This document shows, piece by piece, positions 17,315 through 26,945 of a stretch of DNA of 64,000 bases. The DNA is taken from positions 1,393,858 through 1,457,857 of the forward strand of contig CP070737.1 in the NCBI GenBank assembly GCA_020347665.1, read 5' to 3'. Positions within the stretch are counted from its first letter, which is position 1; the number at the start of each line of letters is the position of its first letter. The translations under genes and the position numbers were made by a program. Below the pieces are notes generated by a model. It had not been told where the DNA came from and did not search any database. It saw nothing but the letters and a program-made list of their open reading frames with translations. Source of the DNA: Nitrospiraceae bacterium. GTDB taxonomy: Bacteria; Nitrospirota; Thermodesulfovibrionia; Thermodesulfovibrionales; UBA6898.

Positions 17315-17929
17315 ATGGGTGAACAGGAGTTTTTTCAGCCGCTTACAAAAGAAGATACAGTTACTGTTATCCTTTACAGAATCGGCATCGTTTTTTCTAC
17401 AGCAATAATCAGTTTTATTGCTGTACTGGTGTATAAAGGGCCGTCACTTCTCTATCCGATGTCTATATCCGGGACGAGCAGTATTATCCTGCTTCTGCTT
17501 CTTTACCTCAGTGTTGGTTTATGTGTCTTTTTTATCCATCTGTATGTCGGCAGTTATCATAGATTTCTGAAGAAAATATTTTATGTGTCACTGCTCTGCC
17601 TTGCAGGTCTTTTCATCATCGGCAAGGGGAATCCGGTTGTCCCCTTACTCAGAACACCTCCATACAGTGTTATGCTGTTGATTCCCCTTTCACTCTGTAT
17701 AGGATTTGTTACGGCAAAAGAGGCGGTCTGTTTCAGACTGTTTGAAGGATATATTATTGCCATGATTATGCCTGTATATCTCTTCGTGTATTCTCTCGGA
17801 GTACTCGATCAGAAAGGAGCAGCCTTCATCCTTGCCTTCATTGCGCTCATGCTCGTGTTTTTTATGTTAAGAAAAGTTTTTATGCCTATTCATTACGATA
17901 TCGGGGATAAATCGGCATATCAGCCGTAA
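17315..17929 (+). CDS. Polytopic membrane protein, DUF2301-like
   Basis: A 204-residue protein with about six or seven hydrophobic helices (about 22-41, 52-75, 86-103, 115-133, 143-163, 168-184). The centre has GFVTAKEAVCFRLFEGYI followed by a hydrophobic helix, which resembles the conserved KEAFCF...E pattern of the uncharacterised DUF2301 integral membrane family. Function unknown. Monocistronic, between a REC-PilZ regulator and panB. The ATG is unaccompanied by an SD. Confidence 0.6.
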   Translation: MGEQEFFQPLTKEDTVTVILYRIGIVFSTAIISFIAVLVYKGPSLLYPMSISGTSSIILLLLLYLSVGLCVFFIHLYVGSYHRFLKKIFYVSLLCLAGLFIIGKGNPVVPLLRTPPYSVMLLIPLSLCIGFVTAKEAVCFRLFEGYIIAMIMPVYLFVYSLGVLDQKGAAFILAFIALMLVFFMLRKVFMPIHYDIGDKSAYQP

Positions 17930-18160
17930 AACAGCAAGAGACAATCAATACGCAGCCAAGACATAAAAAGACCAACGGGATAGAAATATTCTTTATTATA
18001 TCCGTCATGGAACGGCTATTTCCCTTTTTCGCTATACGCTTCAATCCTGAGTTTATCGAAGGATGCTTTTTTACGATGTGCGTCCATTGCTTGAAAGGTT
18101 GATTGCAGGGCAGGTATAATTTGCTGTATCATGTGATACCATCGTGGATAGGAGAAGGGT

Positions 18161-18961
18161 GTGCCGAAGATTACCATACAGGGATTTCTGAAGAAAAAAA
18201 CAGAAGGCAGGAAAATTACGATGCTCACAGCGTATGATTACCCGTTTGCCCGCATTGTGGACGAGGCTGGCATTGATGGCATTCTTGTTGGTGATTCGCT
18301 GGGGATGGTGGTGCAGGGTCTGGAAAATACCCTGCCCGTCACCATGGATGAAATGATCTACCATACGAAACTGGTATCACGTGGTGTTCAGAACGCAATG
18401 CTTATCGGGGACATGCCCTTTATGTCATATCAGGCAAGCGTTGCTGATGCTGTGGGAAACGCCGGTCGATTTCTGAAAGAGGCAGGCGCCTCAGCAATCA
18501 AGATGGAAGGTGGGGCTGAGGTCGCTGATAAGATCAGTGCCCTGACAAAATCAGACATCCCGGTTATGGCACACATTGGGCTGACGCCTCAGTCGATCCA
18601 CAGGATGGGTGGCTATAAAGTTCAGGGCCGCTCAGAAGATGCAGCACAGCGGTTAATCAAAGAAGCACATACGGTGGAAGATGCAGGTGCTTTTTCACTG
18701 CTTCTTGAGGCAATTCCCATGAACCTTGCAAAGAAGATTACAGAGGAACTTTCGATCCCAACCATTGGCATTGGAGCGGGACCATTTTGTGACGGACAGG
18801 TGCTCGTACTCCATGACGTTATTGGTATGTTCGAGCGGTTTATGCCCAAATTCGTAAAGCGGTATGCAAACCTTAAAGAAGATGCCTTAAAGGCAATTGA
18901 GGCGTTCAAAAATGAGGTTGATAACGGTACGTTCCCTTCAGAAGACCAGAGCTTTCAGTAA
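18161..18961 (+). CDS. panB: 3-methyl-2-oxobutanoate hydroxymethyltransferase (ketopantoate synthase)
   Basis: Transfers the C1 unit of methylene-THF to 2-oxoisovalerate, the first step to pantothenate and coenzyme A. The 266 residues include [30 protein letters not shown] (Mg2+ aspartate), the [19 protein letters not shown] block, IKMEGG, HIGLTPQ and [17 protein letters not shown]. The GTG start at 18161 has AGGAGAAGG upstream. No other pan genes are next to it. Confidence 0.95.
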   Translation: MPKITIQGFLKKKTEGRKITMLTAYDYPFARIVDEAGIDGILVGDSLGMVVQGLENTLPVTMDEMIYHTKLVSRGVQNAMLIGDMPFMSYQASVADAVGNAGRFLKEAGASAIKMEGGAEVADKISALTKSDIPVMAHIGLTPQSIHRMGGYKVQGRSEDAAQRLIKEAHTVEDAGAFSLLLEAIPMNLAKKITEELSIPTIGIGAGPFCDGQVLVLHDVIGMFERFMPKFVKRYANLKEDALKAIEAFKNEVDNGTFPSEDQSFQ

Positions 18962-19076
18962 CATAATACCTATCTGATCCATTGCATTATTCCAAGACTT
19001 TAGTATTGATAATTGCCCCTCGCACTGGTATAATCGTGCAGCAGCATATTGGATGTGATCACGATAATGCTCAGAA

Positions 19077-20603
19077 ATGGATTTTATGCTTAATGTAATT
19101 GAAAGAAGTCTGGGAGCAAAAATCCTTCTCGTCTTATTCATCACGGTTACCCTTGTCATTACCGCTATCGTCTCCCTGTCAATGTCAGGCATAACAAACC
19201 AGATGCTGGGTGACATGAAAACCAATTCCAGGGATTTATCCAATGCTATTTATGCCAGCATAAAATACCCAATGAAGATCGGCAACAGTGAAGTGGTAGA
19301 AAAGCAGCTTCTGGCCCTCAAAGAGCGAGTAACGGATATGGAGGTATTTATTATTGACTCTAATCAAAAGGTCTCTTTTTCATGCCACGAAGACATGAGG
19401 GGATCCGACCTGTCGGATCATCTGGCGAACGCTGAAATACAGGCTGCGTTAAAAAATTCATTCGAAAAAGAAACAGTTCTTGATAATTCTTTCGAAGATA
19501 TTCTGCATGACCAGAGACATTTTGTTCATATAAGGTCTGTCCTGAACGAGCAGGCATGTTATCGCTGTCATGGATCCGAGAAGAAATTACGTGGTGCAAT
19601 CGTTGTGAGACGGTCTATAGAAGAAAATTATGCCGCAATTACTGCTATCAGAAACTCTAACATTGTCATCAGTTTATTAGGGATAAGCGCAATTATTCTC
19701 ATTGTCTATGTCATGATGTCCCAGCTGGTAAGTACGCCAGTTTCAAAACTGGCGAATGATATTCAACATTTGCCGGAAAAAATATCCAAACATGTCGGAT
19801 TCGCGCTTCCCGAGGTCAAGCGTAAAGACGAAATCGGATCACTGAGGGATACATTCAATCAGATGGCTGTGGAACTGGATGAGAAGACGCGTTCTATTGA
19901 AAAAACGAGTGATAAACTTGCCCGAGCGAACAAGGAACTCGAGGCATTTGCCTATTCTGTATCACATGACCTTCGGGCTCCGCTGAGGAACATAGATGGA
20001 TTCTCAAAAATACTGATCGATGAATTTTCAGATACCCTTGATGCCAGGGCGCAACATTATCTGAACCGGGTGCGTAACGGAACCCAGAGGATGGCTGCTC
20101 TGATAGACGACATGTTGACCTTTTCGAGAATCGGCAGGACCGAGCTTGTCTCCAAACGGATAGATAGCAGCGCTCTGATCAGCAGAATTCTTGCAGGCAA
20201 CTCTCATGAGATCGAGACCAGACGCCTTCGGGTTACTGTTGGTGAGTTGCCATGTATCGAGGGAGATCCCATGCTTGTGGAAAGCATGATGTCGAATCTT
20301 ATATCGAATGCAATGAAATTTACCAGAAAAGCAGAAAACCCCACAATCACCATTGGCTTTGATGAACAGAAGAAGGCATTTTTTATCAGGGATAATGGCA
20401 TTGGTTTTGACATGCAGTACCATGATAAGATCTATCAGGTATTCCAAAGGCTCCATCTTCTTGAAGAGTACGAAGGAACTGGTATCGGATTATCAATAGC
20501 ACGAAGGGTTATAGAACGTCATGGAGGGAAGATGTGGGCTGAAGCAAAGCCAGATCAGGGGGCTTCATTTTATATGCAATTACCAATTTCCAAGGAGGCA
20601 TAA
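19077..20603 (+). CDS. Membrane sensor histidine kinase with a periplasmic CxxCH motif
   Basis: 508 residues. TM helix about 12-34, periplasmic sensor about 35-192, TM helix about 196-216, then HAMP (217-270), HisKA with the phospho-acceptor in YSVSHDLRAP (H297) and HATPase with DNGIGFD and GTGIGLSIARR. The periplasmic domain contains CYRCH (C161-H165) just before TM2, the c-type heme attachment motif, and an earlier CH pair (C103-H104). This type of domain occurs in heme-containing chemoreceptors and kinases of anaerobes, so redox or gas sensing through heme c is plausible but not shown. It is followed after 1 base by a receiver gene. Confidence 0.85.
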   Translation: MDFMLNVIERSLGAKILLVLFITVTLVITAIVSLSMSGITNQMLGDMKTNSRDLSNAIYASIKYPMKIGNSEVVEKQLLALKERVTDMEVFIIDSNQKVSFSCHEDMRGSDLSDHLANAEIQAALKNSFEKETVLDNSFEDILHDQRHFVHIRSVLNEQACYRCHGSEKKLRGAIVVRRSIEENYAAITAIRNSNIVISLLGISAIILIVYVMMSQLVSTPVSKLANDIQHLPEKISKHVGFALPEVKRKDEIGSLRDTFNQMAVELDEKTRSIEKTSDKLARANKELEAFAYSVSHDLRAPLRNIDGFSKILIDEFSDTLDARAQHYLNRVRNGTQRMAALIDDMLTFSRIGRTELVSKRIDSSALISRILAGNSHEIETRRLRVTVGELPCIEGDPMLVESMMSNLISNAMKFTRKAENPTITIGFDEQKKAFFIRDNGIGFDMQYHDKIYQVFQRLHLLEEYEGTGIGLSIARRVIERHGGKMWAEAKPDQGASFYMQLPISKEA

Positions 20604-20604
20604 T

Positions 20605-21048
20605 ATGCAGAATCAACTTACCCATATTTTACTGGTCGAGGATAATCCGGATGATGTCGAACTCACGTTACATGCACTGAAAAAGAATAATATTATGAAT
20701 CCTGTTCATGTAGCACGGGACGGGAAGGCAGCTATAGATTACCTCTTCTATAAGGGAGACTATGCGCAAGCTGACCACGTTTTACCCAGCCTCATTTTAC
20801 TCGACCTGAAACTCCCAAAAGTGGATGGTATTGAAATCCTCCAGAAGATAAAACATGACCGGAAGCTCAAATTAATTCCGGTCGTCGTTCTTACATCATC
20901 CAAGGAGGAAAGTGATATGGTAAAAAGCTATGACTTTGGTGTGAACAGTTATATCAGAAAACCGGTAGACTTTGAGCAGTTTGTTGAAACAGTGAGGCAG
21001 ATAGGGTTTTACTGGCTACTGATGAATGAGAAACTTGATATTAAATGA
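20605..21048 (+). CDS. Single-domain response regulator (Rcp1/CheY-like)
   Basis: 147 residues, receiver only: EDNPDDVE acidic pocket, phospho-acceptor D67 in LLDLKLPKVDG, VLTSSKEESD, and the lysine in YIRKPVDFEQF. The NPDDVELT opening is typical of Rcp1-like receivers that pair with phytochrome-type kinases. ATG 20605 has an AAGGAGG SD at the end of the upstream kinase gene; a longer frame from 20521 would lie within that gene and is rejected. It is between two kinases and probably shuttles phosphate between them. Confidence 0.9.
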   Translation: MQNQLTHILLVEDNPDDVELTLHALKKNNIMNPVHVARDGKAAIDYLFYKGDYAQADHVLPSLILLDLKLPKVDGIEILQKIKHDRKLKLIPVVVLTSSKEESDMVKSYDFGVNSYIRKPVDFEQFVETVRQIGFYWLLMNEKLDIK

Positions 21049-21051
21049 TTC

Positions 21052-22641
21052 ATGGATGAATTAAGCAGACGTCTGAAAATATTTATTCTGGAAGATAACC
21101 CCGATGATGTAGAACTTGAACTCTACGAGCTCCAGAGATCAGGCTTTAATGTTGAATACCAGGTTGCGCGGAATCACAGTGAATTTGTTGGAAAGGTTAT
21201 AGAATTTTCTCCTGACATTATACTTGCAGATTATGCGCTTCCTGATATTACCGGCATTGAAGCAATCAACATCTGTAAAGAACTCCAAATTGATGTTCCT
21301 GTTATCCTGATCACCGGAGACGGGAACGAACTGATAGCCGTCGACAGCCTCAGGCTTGGCGCAATAGATTACATTCTTAAGAAAAACATTACTGGACTGC
21401 CTATGAGGATAAAGCGGGCGCTTGAAATATGGGAAGACCGAAAGGCAAAACAGCGTGCCGAAGCGGAGGAGCAAAGGCTTGAAGCACTGCTGCTTGAAGC
21501 ACAAAAAATGGAAGCAGTGGGGAGATTTGCCGGGGGCATTGCACACGATTTTAATAATTTACTCACGGGAATCCTGGGCTTTGCAGAACTTGGCAGTACT
21601 ACTGTTACCAAAAATTCAGAGGTCTATAATAAATTACAGTCAATAATTATGTTGTCGAAAAGAGGTTCTGACCTGGTACAACAGCTTCTCATGTTCAGCA
21701 GAAAAAAACCACTGAAGTTTGAACATATTAATATAAATACCTTTGTCGAGGAAACACGGGAATTTCTGAAAAGGTTGATTGAGGATTCGATCGATATACA
21801 TCTCGAGCTCCATAATGACATGCTGGAGATAGAGTGTGATAAACAGCAGTTGATGCAGGCAGTAATGAATTTGGTCTTAAATGCCCGTGATGCAATGAGC
21901 GGAAAAGGGACGATAACCATAACGACAGGGAAATATGATTTTCACAATAATATGGTTGCCCGGAAAACAGGAAAACGAAAGAGCCAATTTGTTTCCTTGT
22001 CAGTGTCTGATACGGGTGTGGGTATTAGTCCTGACAAGATCGGGAATATTTTTGAACCGTTCTATACCACGAAGGGAAAAGACAAGGGAACGGGGCTTGG
22101 TCTTTCCATCGTATATTCAATAGTAAATTCCCATGGCGGCTTTATCGATGTAAATAGTAAAGAAAATCAAGGATCAACGTTCAGGCTTTATCTGCCAGCG
22201 ATAAGATCGAGGCGGAAGAGTGATGCCGGGAAATTTGACAATATGGCGCTTGACCCGTTTGGAAGCACGGGCACTGCACGCGAAATAATTTTGGTCGTTG
22301 AAGATGATGACATATTGCGGGGAATGGTTGGTTCTGTTTTGCGAGCGGTAGGATTTAATGTGTTGCCTGCCCCGGATGGCGAAAAGGCGCTCGAATTGTA
22401 TAAAAGCAATCATCATGTTATCGACCTTGTCGTATCGGACATGTGTATGCCCAAAAAGACAGGAGCAGAGCTGTTTACAGATTTGAAGGCGATAAATCCT
22501 GACCTTAAATTTATTCTCACAACCGGATATGGTCTCGAGAGTCAGGATAAGAATATCCTGGAATCGATGGATGCGATACTGAAGAAACCCTTTACCCCAA
22601 CGAAGTTCGTGCAATTAATCAACAGCGTCTTGAATAATTAA
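21052..22641 (+). CDS. Hybrid histidine kinase, REC-HisKA-HATPase-REC
   Basis: 529 residues without membrane segments. An N-terminal receiver (1-125, D60 in ILADYALPDITG) leads through a coiled-coil-like linker (about 128-155) into HisKA with H165 in GGIAHDFNNLL. HATPase has NLVLNARDAM, DTGVGI and GTGLGLSIVYS. A second receiver from about 405 carries VVSDMCMPKKTGAEL. The gene begins 3 bases after the previous stop, completing a three-gene phosphorelay. No DNA-binding output is encoded, so the final target lies elsewhere. Confidence 0.9.
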   Translation: MDELSRRLKIFILEDNPDDVELELYELQRSGFNVEYQVARNHSEFVGKVIEFSPDIILADYALPDITGIEAINICKELQIDVPVILITGDGNELIAVDSLRLGAIDYILKKNITGLPMRIKRALEIWEDRKAKQRAEAEEQRLEALLLEAQKMEAVGRFAGGIAHDFNNLLTGILGFAELGSTTVTKNSEVYNKLQSIIMLSKRGSDLVQQLLMFSRKKPLKFEHININTFVEETREFLKRLIEDSIDIHLELHNDMLEIECDKQQLMQAVMNLVLNARDAMSGKGTITITTGKYDFHNNMVARKTGKRKSQFVSLSVSDTGVGISPDKIGNIFEPFYTTKGKDKGTGLGLSIVYSIVNSHGGFIDVNSKENQGSTFRLYLPAIRSRRKSDAGKFDNMALDPFGSTGTAREIILVVEDDDILRGMVGSVLRAVGFNVLPAPDGEKALELYKSNHHVIDLVVSDMCMPKKTGAELFTDLKAINPDLKFILTTGYGLESQDKNILESMDAILKKPFTPTKFVQLINSVLNN

Positions 22642-22643
22642 CA

Positions 22644-23966
22644 TTATGCTTCGGGAGAGTTTTGCGCTGATATGTCGCTCTCAATCAGTTTTTCGACTTT
22701 TATCTTTATGATCCTTCGGCCCTTCATACTCTGTATCATAAAATTGTATCCGTCAGTCTTGTAGTTGTCACCAACAGACGGAAGTCTCTGCAGGCTGGAA
22801 AGCATGAAGCCGCCAAGCGTGTCGTATTCACCCGATTCGGGTATATTGAAATGATAATCTTCATTAAGGTCCCGGATCGCAAGTGAGGCATCTATGAGCA
22901 TTATGCCGTTCCTCAGCTTTTGGACAGGAGTTTCGATATCGAATTCATCCCTGATTTCTCCGACAATCTCCTCGAGAAGGTCTTCTATGGTTACGAGTCC
23001 CTCTACTGTCCCGTATTCATTTACAACAATTGCCATATGCTGTCTTTTCTGCTGCATCTGTCTCATCAAGGCGCTTATTTTCATTGTTTCAGGAACAAAC
23101 GTTGCATTATGGAGCAACCGGCGAATTTCAATCGTTCTCCTGTCAGCAAGTTCATTAAAGACATCCTTGCTGTAAATGATTCCTTTAATATCGGTACGAT
23201 CTTTTTCATAGACAGGATACCGGGAAAAATTCTCTTCGGTGATAGTCTTGACAACTACTTCAGGTGAATCAATGATATTGAAAGCAACCATTTCGGTTAC
23301 GGGTACCATAACTCCACCGACTGAAATATCGGTGAAGCGAAAAACACTCTGAATCAGTTCCTGCTCCGTGGGCTCAAAAATGCCTCGGTCTCGTCCCTCT
23401 TCGATAAGGAGCTTTATTTCTTCCTCTGTAATAAATGACCGCTCTGAAAATACCTGTGCACCAAACGGCTTAAGGAAGACGTTCGTGCTCTTGGTCAGTA
23501 TCGTTACAAAAAATGATGAAATCCTGGAAATGAACGCTATGGGACGCGCAACAAAAAGGCCGACTTTTTCAGGATTTCGCAGTGCAATCGATTTTGGCAC
23601 AAGCTCGCCAATGATCAGGGAAAGATATGAGATCACTATTACGACTATTCCGATTGATATCGCTGCGGCGCCCTTTGCCACGAAGGGCAGGGGAATGCCG
23701 GCAATCAGGGGCTCGAGGATCTTCACAGAAGCGGCGCCTCCGATTGCAGATGCAAGTGCACTGACAACAGTTACGCCTATCTGGACTGTTGCAAGAAACC
23801 GGTCCGGTTCCGCCTGGAGTTCCAACAGTTTGTCTGCGCGATGACTGCCTTTATCTGAAAGATTTTTTATAAAAGACTTTCGTGAGGTTACAACAGCGAT
23901 CTCAGAAGCAGCAAAAAATCCGTTGCAGATAATAAAAATCAGAATAAAGAATATTTCTAAATACAT
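22644..23966 (-). CDS. CNNM/CorC-type transporter with CBS pair (hemolysin-like, TlyC family)
   Basis: 440-residue inner-membrane protein. N-terminal DUF21/CNNM domain with four hydrophobic segments (to about residue 160), then two CBS domains (about 200-320, including VMVPVTEMVAF and VVNEYGTVEGLVTIEDLLEEIVGEI), then a CorC_HlyC domain. Family members export Mg2+/Co2+. The ATG at 23966 is chosen because AGAGGG lies directly upstream; the frame could extend to 24011 but without similarity. It converges with the hybrid kinase with only 2 bases between stops. Confidence 0.88.
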   Translation of the reverse strand: MYLEIFFILIFIICNGFFAASEIAVVTSRKSFIKNLSDKGSHRADKLLELQAEPDRFLATVQIGVTVVSALASAIGGAASVKILEPLIAGIPLPFVAKGAAAISIGIVVIVISYLSLIIGELVPKSIALRNPEKVGLFVARPIAFISRISSFFVTILTKSTNVFLKPFGAQVFSERSFITEEEIKLLIEEGRDRGIFEPTEQELIQSVFRFTDISVGGVMVPVTEMVAFNIIDSPEVVVKTITEENFSRYPVYEKDRTDIKGIIYSKDVFNELADRRTIEIRRLLHNATFVPETMKISALMRQMQQKRQHMAIVVNEYGTVEGLVTIEDLLEEIVGEIRDEFDIETPVQKLRNGIMLIDASLAIRDLNEDYHFNIPESGEYDTLGGFMLSSLQRLPSVGDNYKTDGYNFMIQSMKGRRIIKIKVEKLIESDISAQNSPEA

Positions 23967-24152
23967 TCCCTCTATAATGATATTATACACAATTATCTGC
24001 TTGTCAAACATTTTTTTGAATACTTTTCGCTTTGAAGTCCGCTGCGGATAACTTGACCAAACAAAGCAAAGAAAACTATTATAATTCTGATAGTTGCGCT
24101 TTACTGCACTACTTGTAGTCTCTGATACTAATTCCTTAATAAAGGGGGTACG

Positions 24153-24872
24153 GTGCTTCCGTTTTATTTGTATGCCAAAACCATATCCGATGCGTGGTTC
24201 CAGTTAATTTATAATATATTTGATCATGCATATACCCAGGAGATACAGAAGGGTTCATTCGAAAAAGAGCAATACCGTCTGCAGTATTCCGGCATTGCGG
24301 TCTCGATCGAGCATCCTGGTGAGGACATGATCCCCGTGATGCCACCGGGTTCGGGACTGCCGCCTCCCACGACTATGGAATACGTGGAAGACTATTTTGT
24401 GAATTATCTGATGGATCCTGTTTTATCAGAGAATGAGACGTACAAATACGCAAGCAGGATTCATCATGAGATGCCGAAAGGCGGCACCCAGCTCGAGCGG
24501 ATTATTCATCTGCTGAGAAAAACACCGCTTACGAATCAGGCTATTGTTGAAGTAGGAACACCGGAGGATCACGATGTGTGTTATGGCAATGACGGGAATC
24601 TTGATCCTCCCTGTTTGAGACTACTTGATTTCAAGGCCATCCCTATTCAGGATAATCTCATCCTTACGGTAAGCTGCTATTTCCGGTCGTGGGATCTCTG
24701 GGCAGGATTTCCTTCGAACCTGGCAGGAATAGAGTTACTCAAAAAACTGGTTGCGAGTGAGGCGGGTCTGCAGAATGGAGCGATGTATGCGTACAGTGCG
24801 GGCGCCCATATATACGGATATCAGGAAGACATCGCCCGAATGAGGACATTGAAGCCCAAGCAGGAATCGTAG
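24153..24872 (+). CDS. Thymidylate synthase, methanogen/archaeal type
   Basis: 239 residues. The C-terminal half aligns by eye with ThyA: catalytic Cys in DPPCLRL (C154), FRSWD for the phosphate/folate motif RSCD (R178, D181), GFPSN for GLPFN (N189) and AHIYG for the THLY dUMP site (H219, Y221). The N-terminal half differs from bacterial ThyA, as in the methanogen-type enzyme. Expected reaction: dUMP plus methylene-THF to dTMP. GTG start with AAAGGGGG upstream. It precedes a cooC paralogue by 24 bases, a C1-related context. The exact cofactor is uncertain. Confidence 0.78.
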   Translation: MLPFYLYAKTISDAWFQLIYNIFDHAYTQEIQKGSFEKEQYRLQYSGIAVSIEHPGEDMIPVMPPGSGLPPPTTMEYVEDYFVNYLMDPVLSENETYKYASRIHHEMPKGGTQLERIIHLLRKTPLTNQAIVEVGTPEDHDVCYGNDGNLDPPCLRLLDFKAIPIQDNLILTVSCYFRSWDLWAGFPSNLAGIELLKKLVASEAGLQNGAMYAYSAGAHIYGYQEDIARMRTLKPKQES

Positions 24873-24896
24873 AAGAGTACAGGGAGGTGTAAAAAA

Positions 24897-25664
24897 GTGG
24901 CGCATGTGATCGCGGTAGCAGGAAAGGGTGGTACCGGTAAAACAAGTATCGCCGGTTTAACCATTCGATATCTTAAAGAAAAAAGGCAGAAGCCGGTTCT
25001 TGCGGTTGATGCGGACAGCAACGCGTGCCTCCATGAAGCACTGGGCGTGGAAGTGCATGCTACTATAGGTCATCTACGCGAAGACTCGCTTGAGACAATA
25101 CGAAGCGGCACGGACAGACCGGGAGGCATGTCAACTGAACAGCTCTTTGACTATCAGGTACAGCAATCGCTAATTGAGGCTACGGGATTTGACCTTATGG
25201 TTATGGGCAGACCGGAGGGACCGGGCTGTTACTGTGCTGCAAATAATATCATCAGGAAATATGCTGATAAGCTTTCAGATACGTATTCCTATGTAGTTAT
25301 AGATAATGAGGCAGGTATGGAACACCTCAGCAGGAGAACAACCCATTCGGTCAATCTTCTGCTGATAATAAGTGACCCGACCGTCCGAGGGATAAAAACC
25401 GCAAAAAGGATTACAGACCTTGTGTATGAACTGAATCTTGAAGTCGATAAAAGCATTCTCGTTATAAATCGCATCGCCGGTGATGAGGGACTGGAACTGA
25501 AAAAGCTTGCTGAAGAGCTTGGTCTCACGGTTGCCGGAATGGTTCCGCAGGACGATACGATTTTTAAGAACGACCTTGAGGGAAAATCGGTTCTGGAACT
25601 GCCTTCGGATGCTCCTGCAGTTCAGGCGGTCTTTGGCATACTCGATACATCATCTATTCCCTGA
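24897..25664 (+). CDS. cooC: CooC-type nickel-insertion ATPase, second copy
   Basis: 255-residue MinD-like ATPase with GKGGTGKTSIAGL Walker A, AVDADSNACLHEALG, the metal CxC in GPGCYCAANNIIRK and VIDNEAGMEHLSRRTT. It is clearly a paralogue of the product at 7997 but divergent. CooC paralogues can serve different nickel enzymes (CODH versus acetyl-CoA synthase, as AcsF). GTG start with GGGAGGTG SD. It is in an operon with the thymidylate synthase-like gene and converges on galT. Confidence 0.88.
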   Translation: MAHVIAVAGKGGTGKTSIAGLTIRYLKEKRQKPVLAVDADSNACLHEALGVEVHATIGHLREDSLETIRSGTDRPGGMSTEQLFDYQVQQSLIEATGFDLMVMGRPEGPGCYCAANNIIRKYADKLSDTYSYVVIDNEAGMEHLSRRTTHSVNLLLIISDPTVRGIKTAKRITDLVYELNLEVDKSILVINRIAGDEGLELKKLAEELGLTVAGMVPQDDTIFKNDLEGKSVLELPSDAPAVQAVFGILDTSSIP

Positions 25665-25705
25665 TATTCCGGAAGAGCGATAGCCCTGCTGCCTTTACCT
25701 GAAAT

Positions 25706-26695
25706 CTATACCTTTATGGATCTCAAAAACGCAGCACTTTTTTCAGGAATTGCTGTATTGATATACATTCCAGAGCCAAGCTCAAATCCGGCGGTCCGGG
25801 TAATACGCGGAACAATACTGAGATACCAGTGAAGATATTCTGAATCGCATTCATTCGGGTCGTGGGACCGTATCACGTAATTGAAATCAGGATTCTCCAA
25901 ACCTTCATGGAATTTTAAGAGCACGCTTTTCAATTGAAATGAAAGATCAGCAATTTCAGTATCATTTATGGAACCGAAAGTGGCGCAATGCCGTTTCGGA
26001 AATATCCATGTATGAAATGGCGATAACGCGGCGAACGGAATAAAGGCCACAAAATGATCAGTATTTAATATGATTCTTTCCCCGTCATTCAGTTCGTCGT
26101 TTAACAGTTCGCATAGCAAGCAGTGGCCTGTGTTGTCAAAGAACCGAATCTGTTCCTCTTTCCTGTTTCTGACAAGAAGCGGCGTTATGGGTGTACCGAT
26201 GATCTGTGCATGCGGGTGTAACAGTGACGTACCAGCTTCTTCACCATAGTTCTTAAAGATCATGACATATTCCACCCGGGGATCACGGTAGACCTCGATA
26301 AACCGCTCCCGGTAGGTTCGTATTACCATTGAAAGGTCGTCTGTGTTCATGTATGCTGTATGCATATTGTGGACCGGAAATTCAATTATTATTTCATGCC
26401 TTCCGACACCGGTGACCAGATGCCTCAGACCTTTATTGGTCCTTTTTTTCTCACCTTCCGGAGAAAGCGCGGGGAATTTGTTTTGAGTCACTCGTACTCG
26501 CCATCCATTCCCGGCAGTCACTCTCATCACTTCCCCGGGCGTTCTCAGCTCATTCCCCGGGCAGAATGGGCAGCTATCATCAAACGCGGGAATGGTTCTA
26601 TGATTATGCTGTACGAACTCCTCAGGATTTTTGGCCCGTTCAGTGGCTATGATGACCCATTCCCTTGTGATAAGATTTAACCGTAATTCCGCCAT
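25706..26695 (-). CDS. galT: Galactose-1-phosphate uridylyltransferase
   Basis: Moves UMP between UDP-glucose and galactose-1-phosphate; in bacteria without a galactose pathway, homologues act on other sugar phosphates. 329 residues with Zn-binding CPFCPGNE, GRHEIIIEFPVH, the catalytic HPHAQIIGTP, CLLCELL and PFHTWIFPKRH. No other Leloir gene is adjacent. AAGAAGG lies immediately before the ATG, closer than normal. About 250 bases of AT-rich sequence separate it from argJ. Confidence 0.9.
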   Translation of the reverse strand: MAELRLNLITREWVIIATERAKNPEEFVQHNHRTIPAFDDSCPFCPGNELRTPGEVMRVTAGNGWRVRVTQNKFPALSPEGEKKRTNKGLRHLVTGVGRHEIIIEFPVHNMHTAYMNTDDLSMVIRTYRERFIEVYRDPRVEYVMIFKNYGEEAGTSLLHPHAQIIGTPITPLLVRNRKEEQIRFFDNTGHCLLCELLNDELNDGERIILNTDHFVAFIPFAALSPFHTWIFPKRHCATFGSINDTEIADLSFQLKSVLLKFHEGLENPDFNYVIRSHDPNECDSEYLHWYLSIVPRITRTAGFELGSGMYINTAIPEKSAAFLRSIKV

Positions 26696-26945
26696 CCTTC
26701 TTAAACAATATCACATTAGAGTCCGATAACCAAATAATCAAAAGCCAATAACGAAACAAAAATACAGTACTTAAACAGAAGACATCGACTGATAACCATA
26801 CAAAGAAAATTCAAGATTATTTCATTCATTCCATAAACCTTATTTATCGAAATTAGTCATTGATTATTGGTATGTGAATAAAAATTGGGATTTACTGTTT
26901 GGTTGTTTCTATGTTTGGAATTTGATGAATGGTGATTACAGTTTA

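Noticed and set aside
26696-26945. Hidden gene or small RNA between galT and argJ
   Set aside because: AT-rich sequence with loosely mirrored CCAATA/TATTGG words but no coding frame, hairpin with T-tract or promoter I can support.
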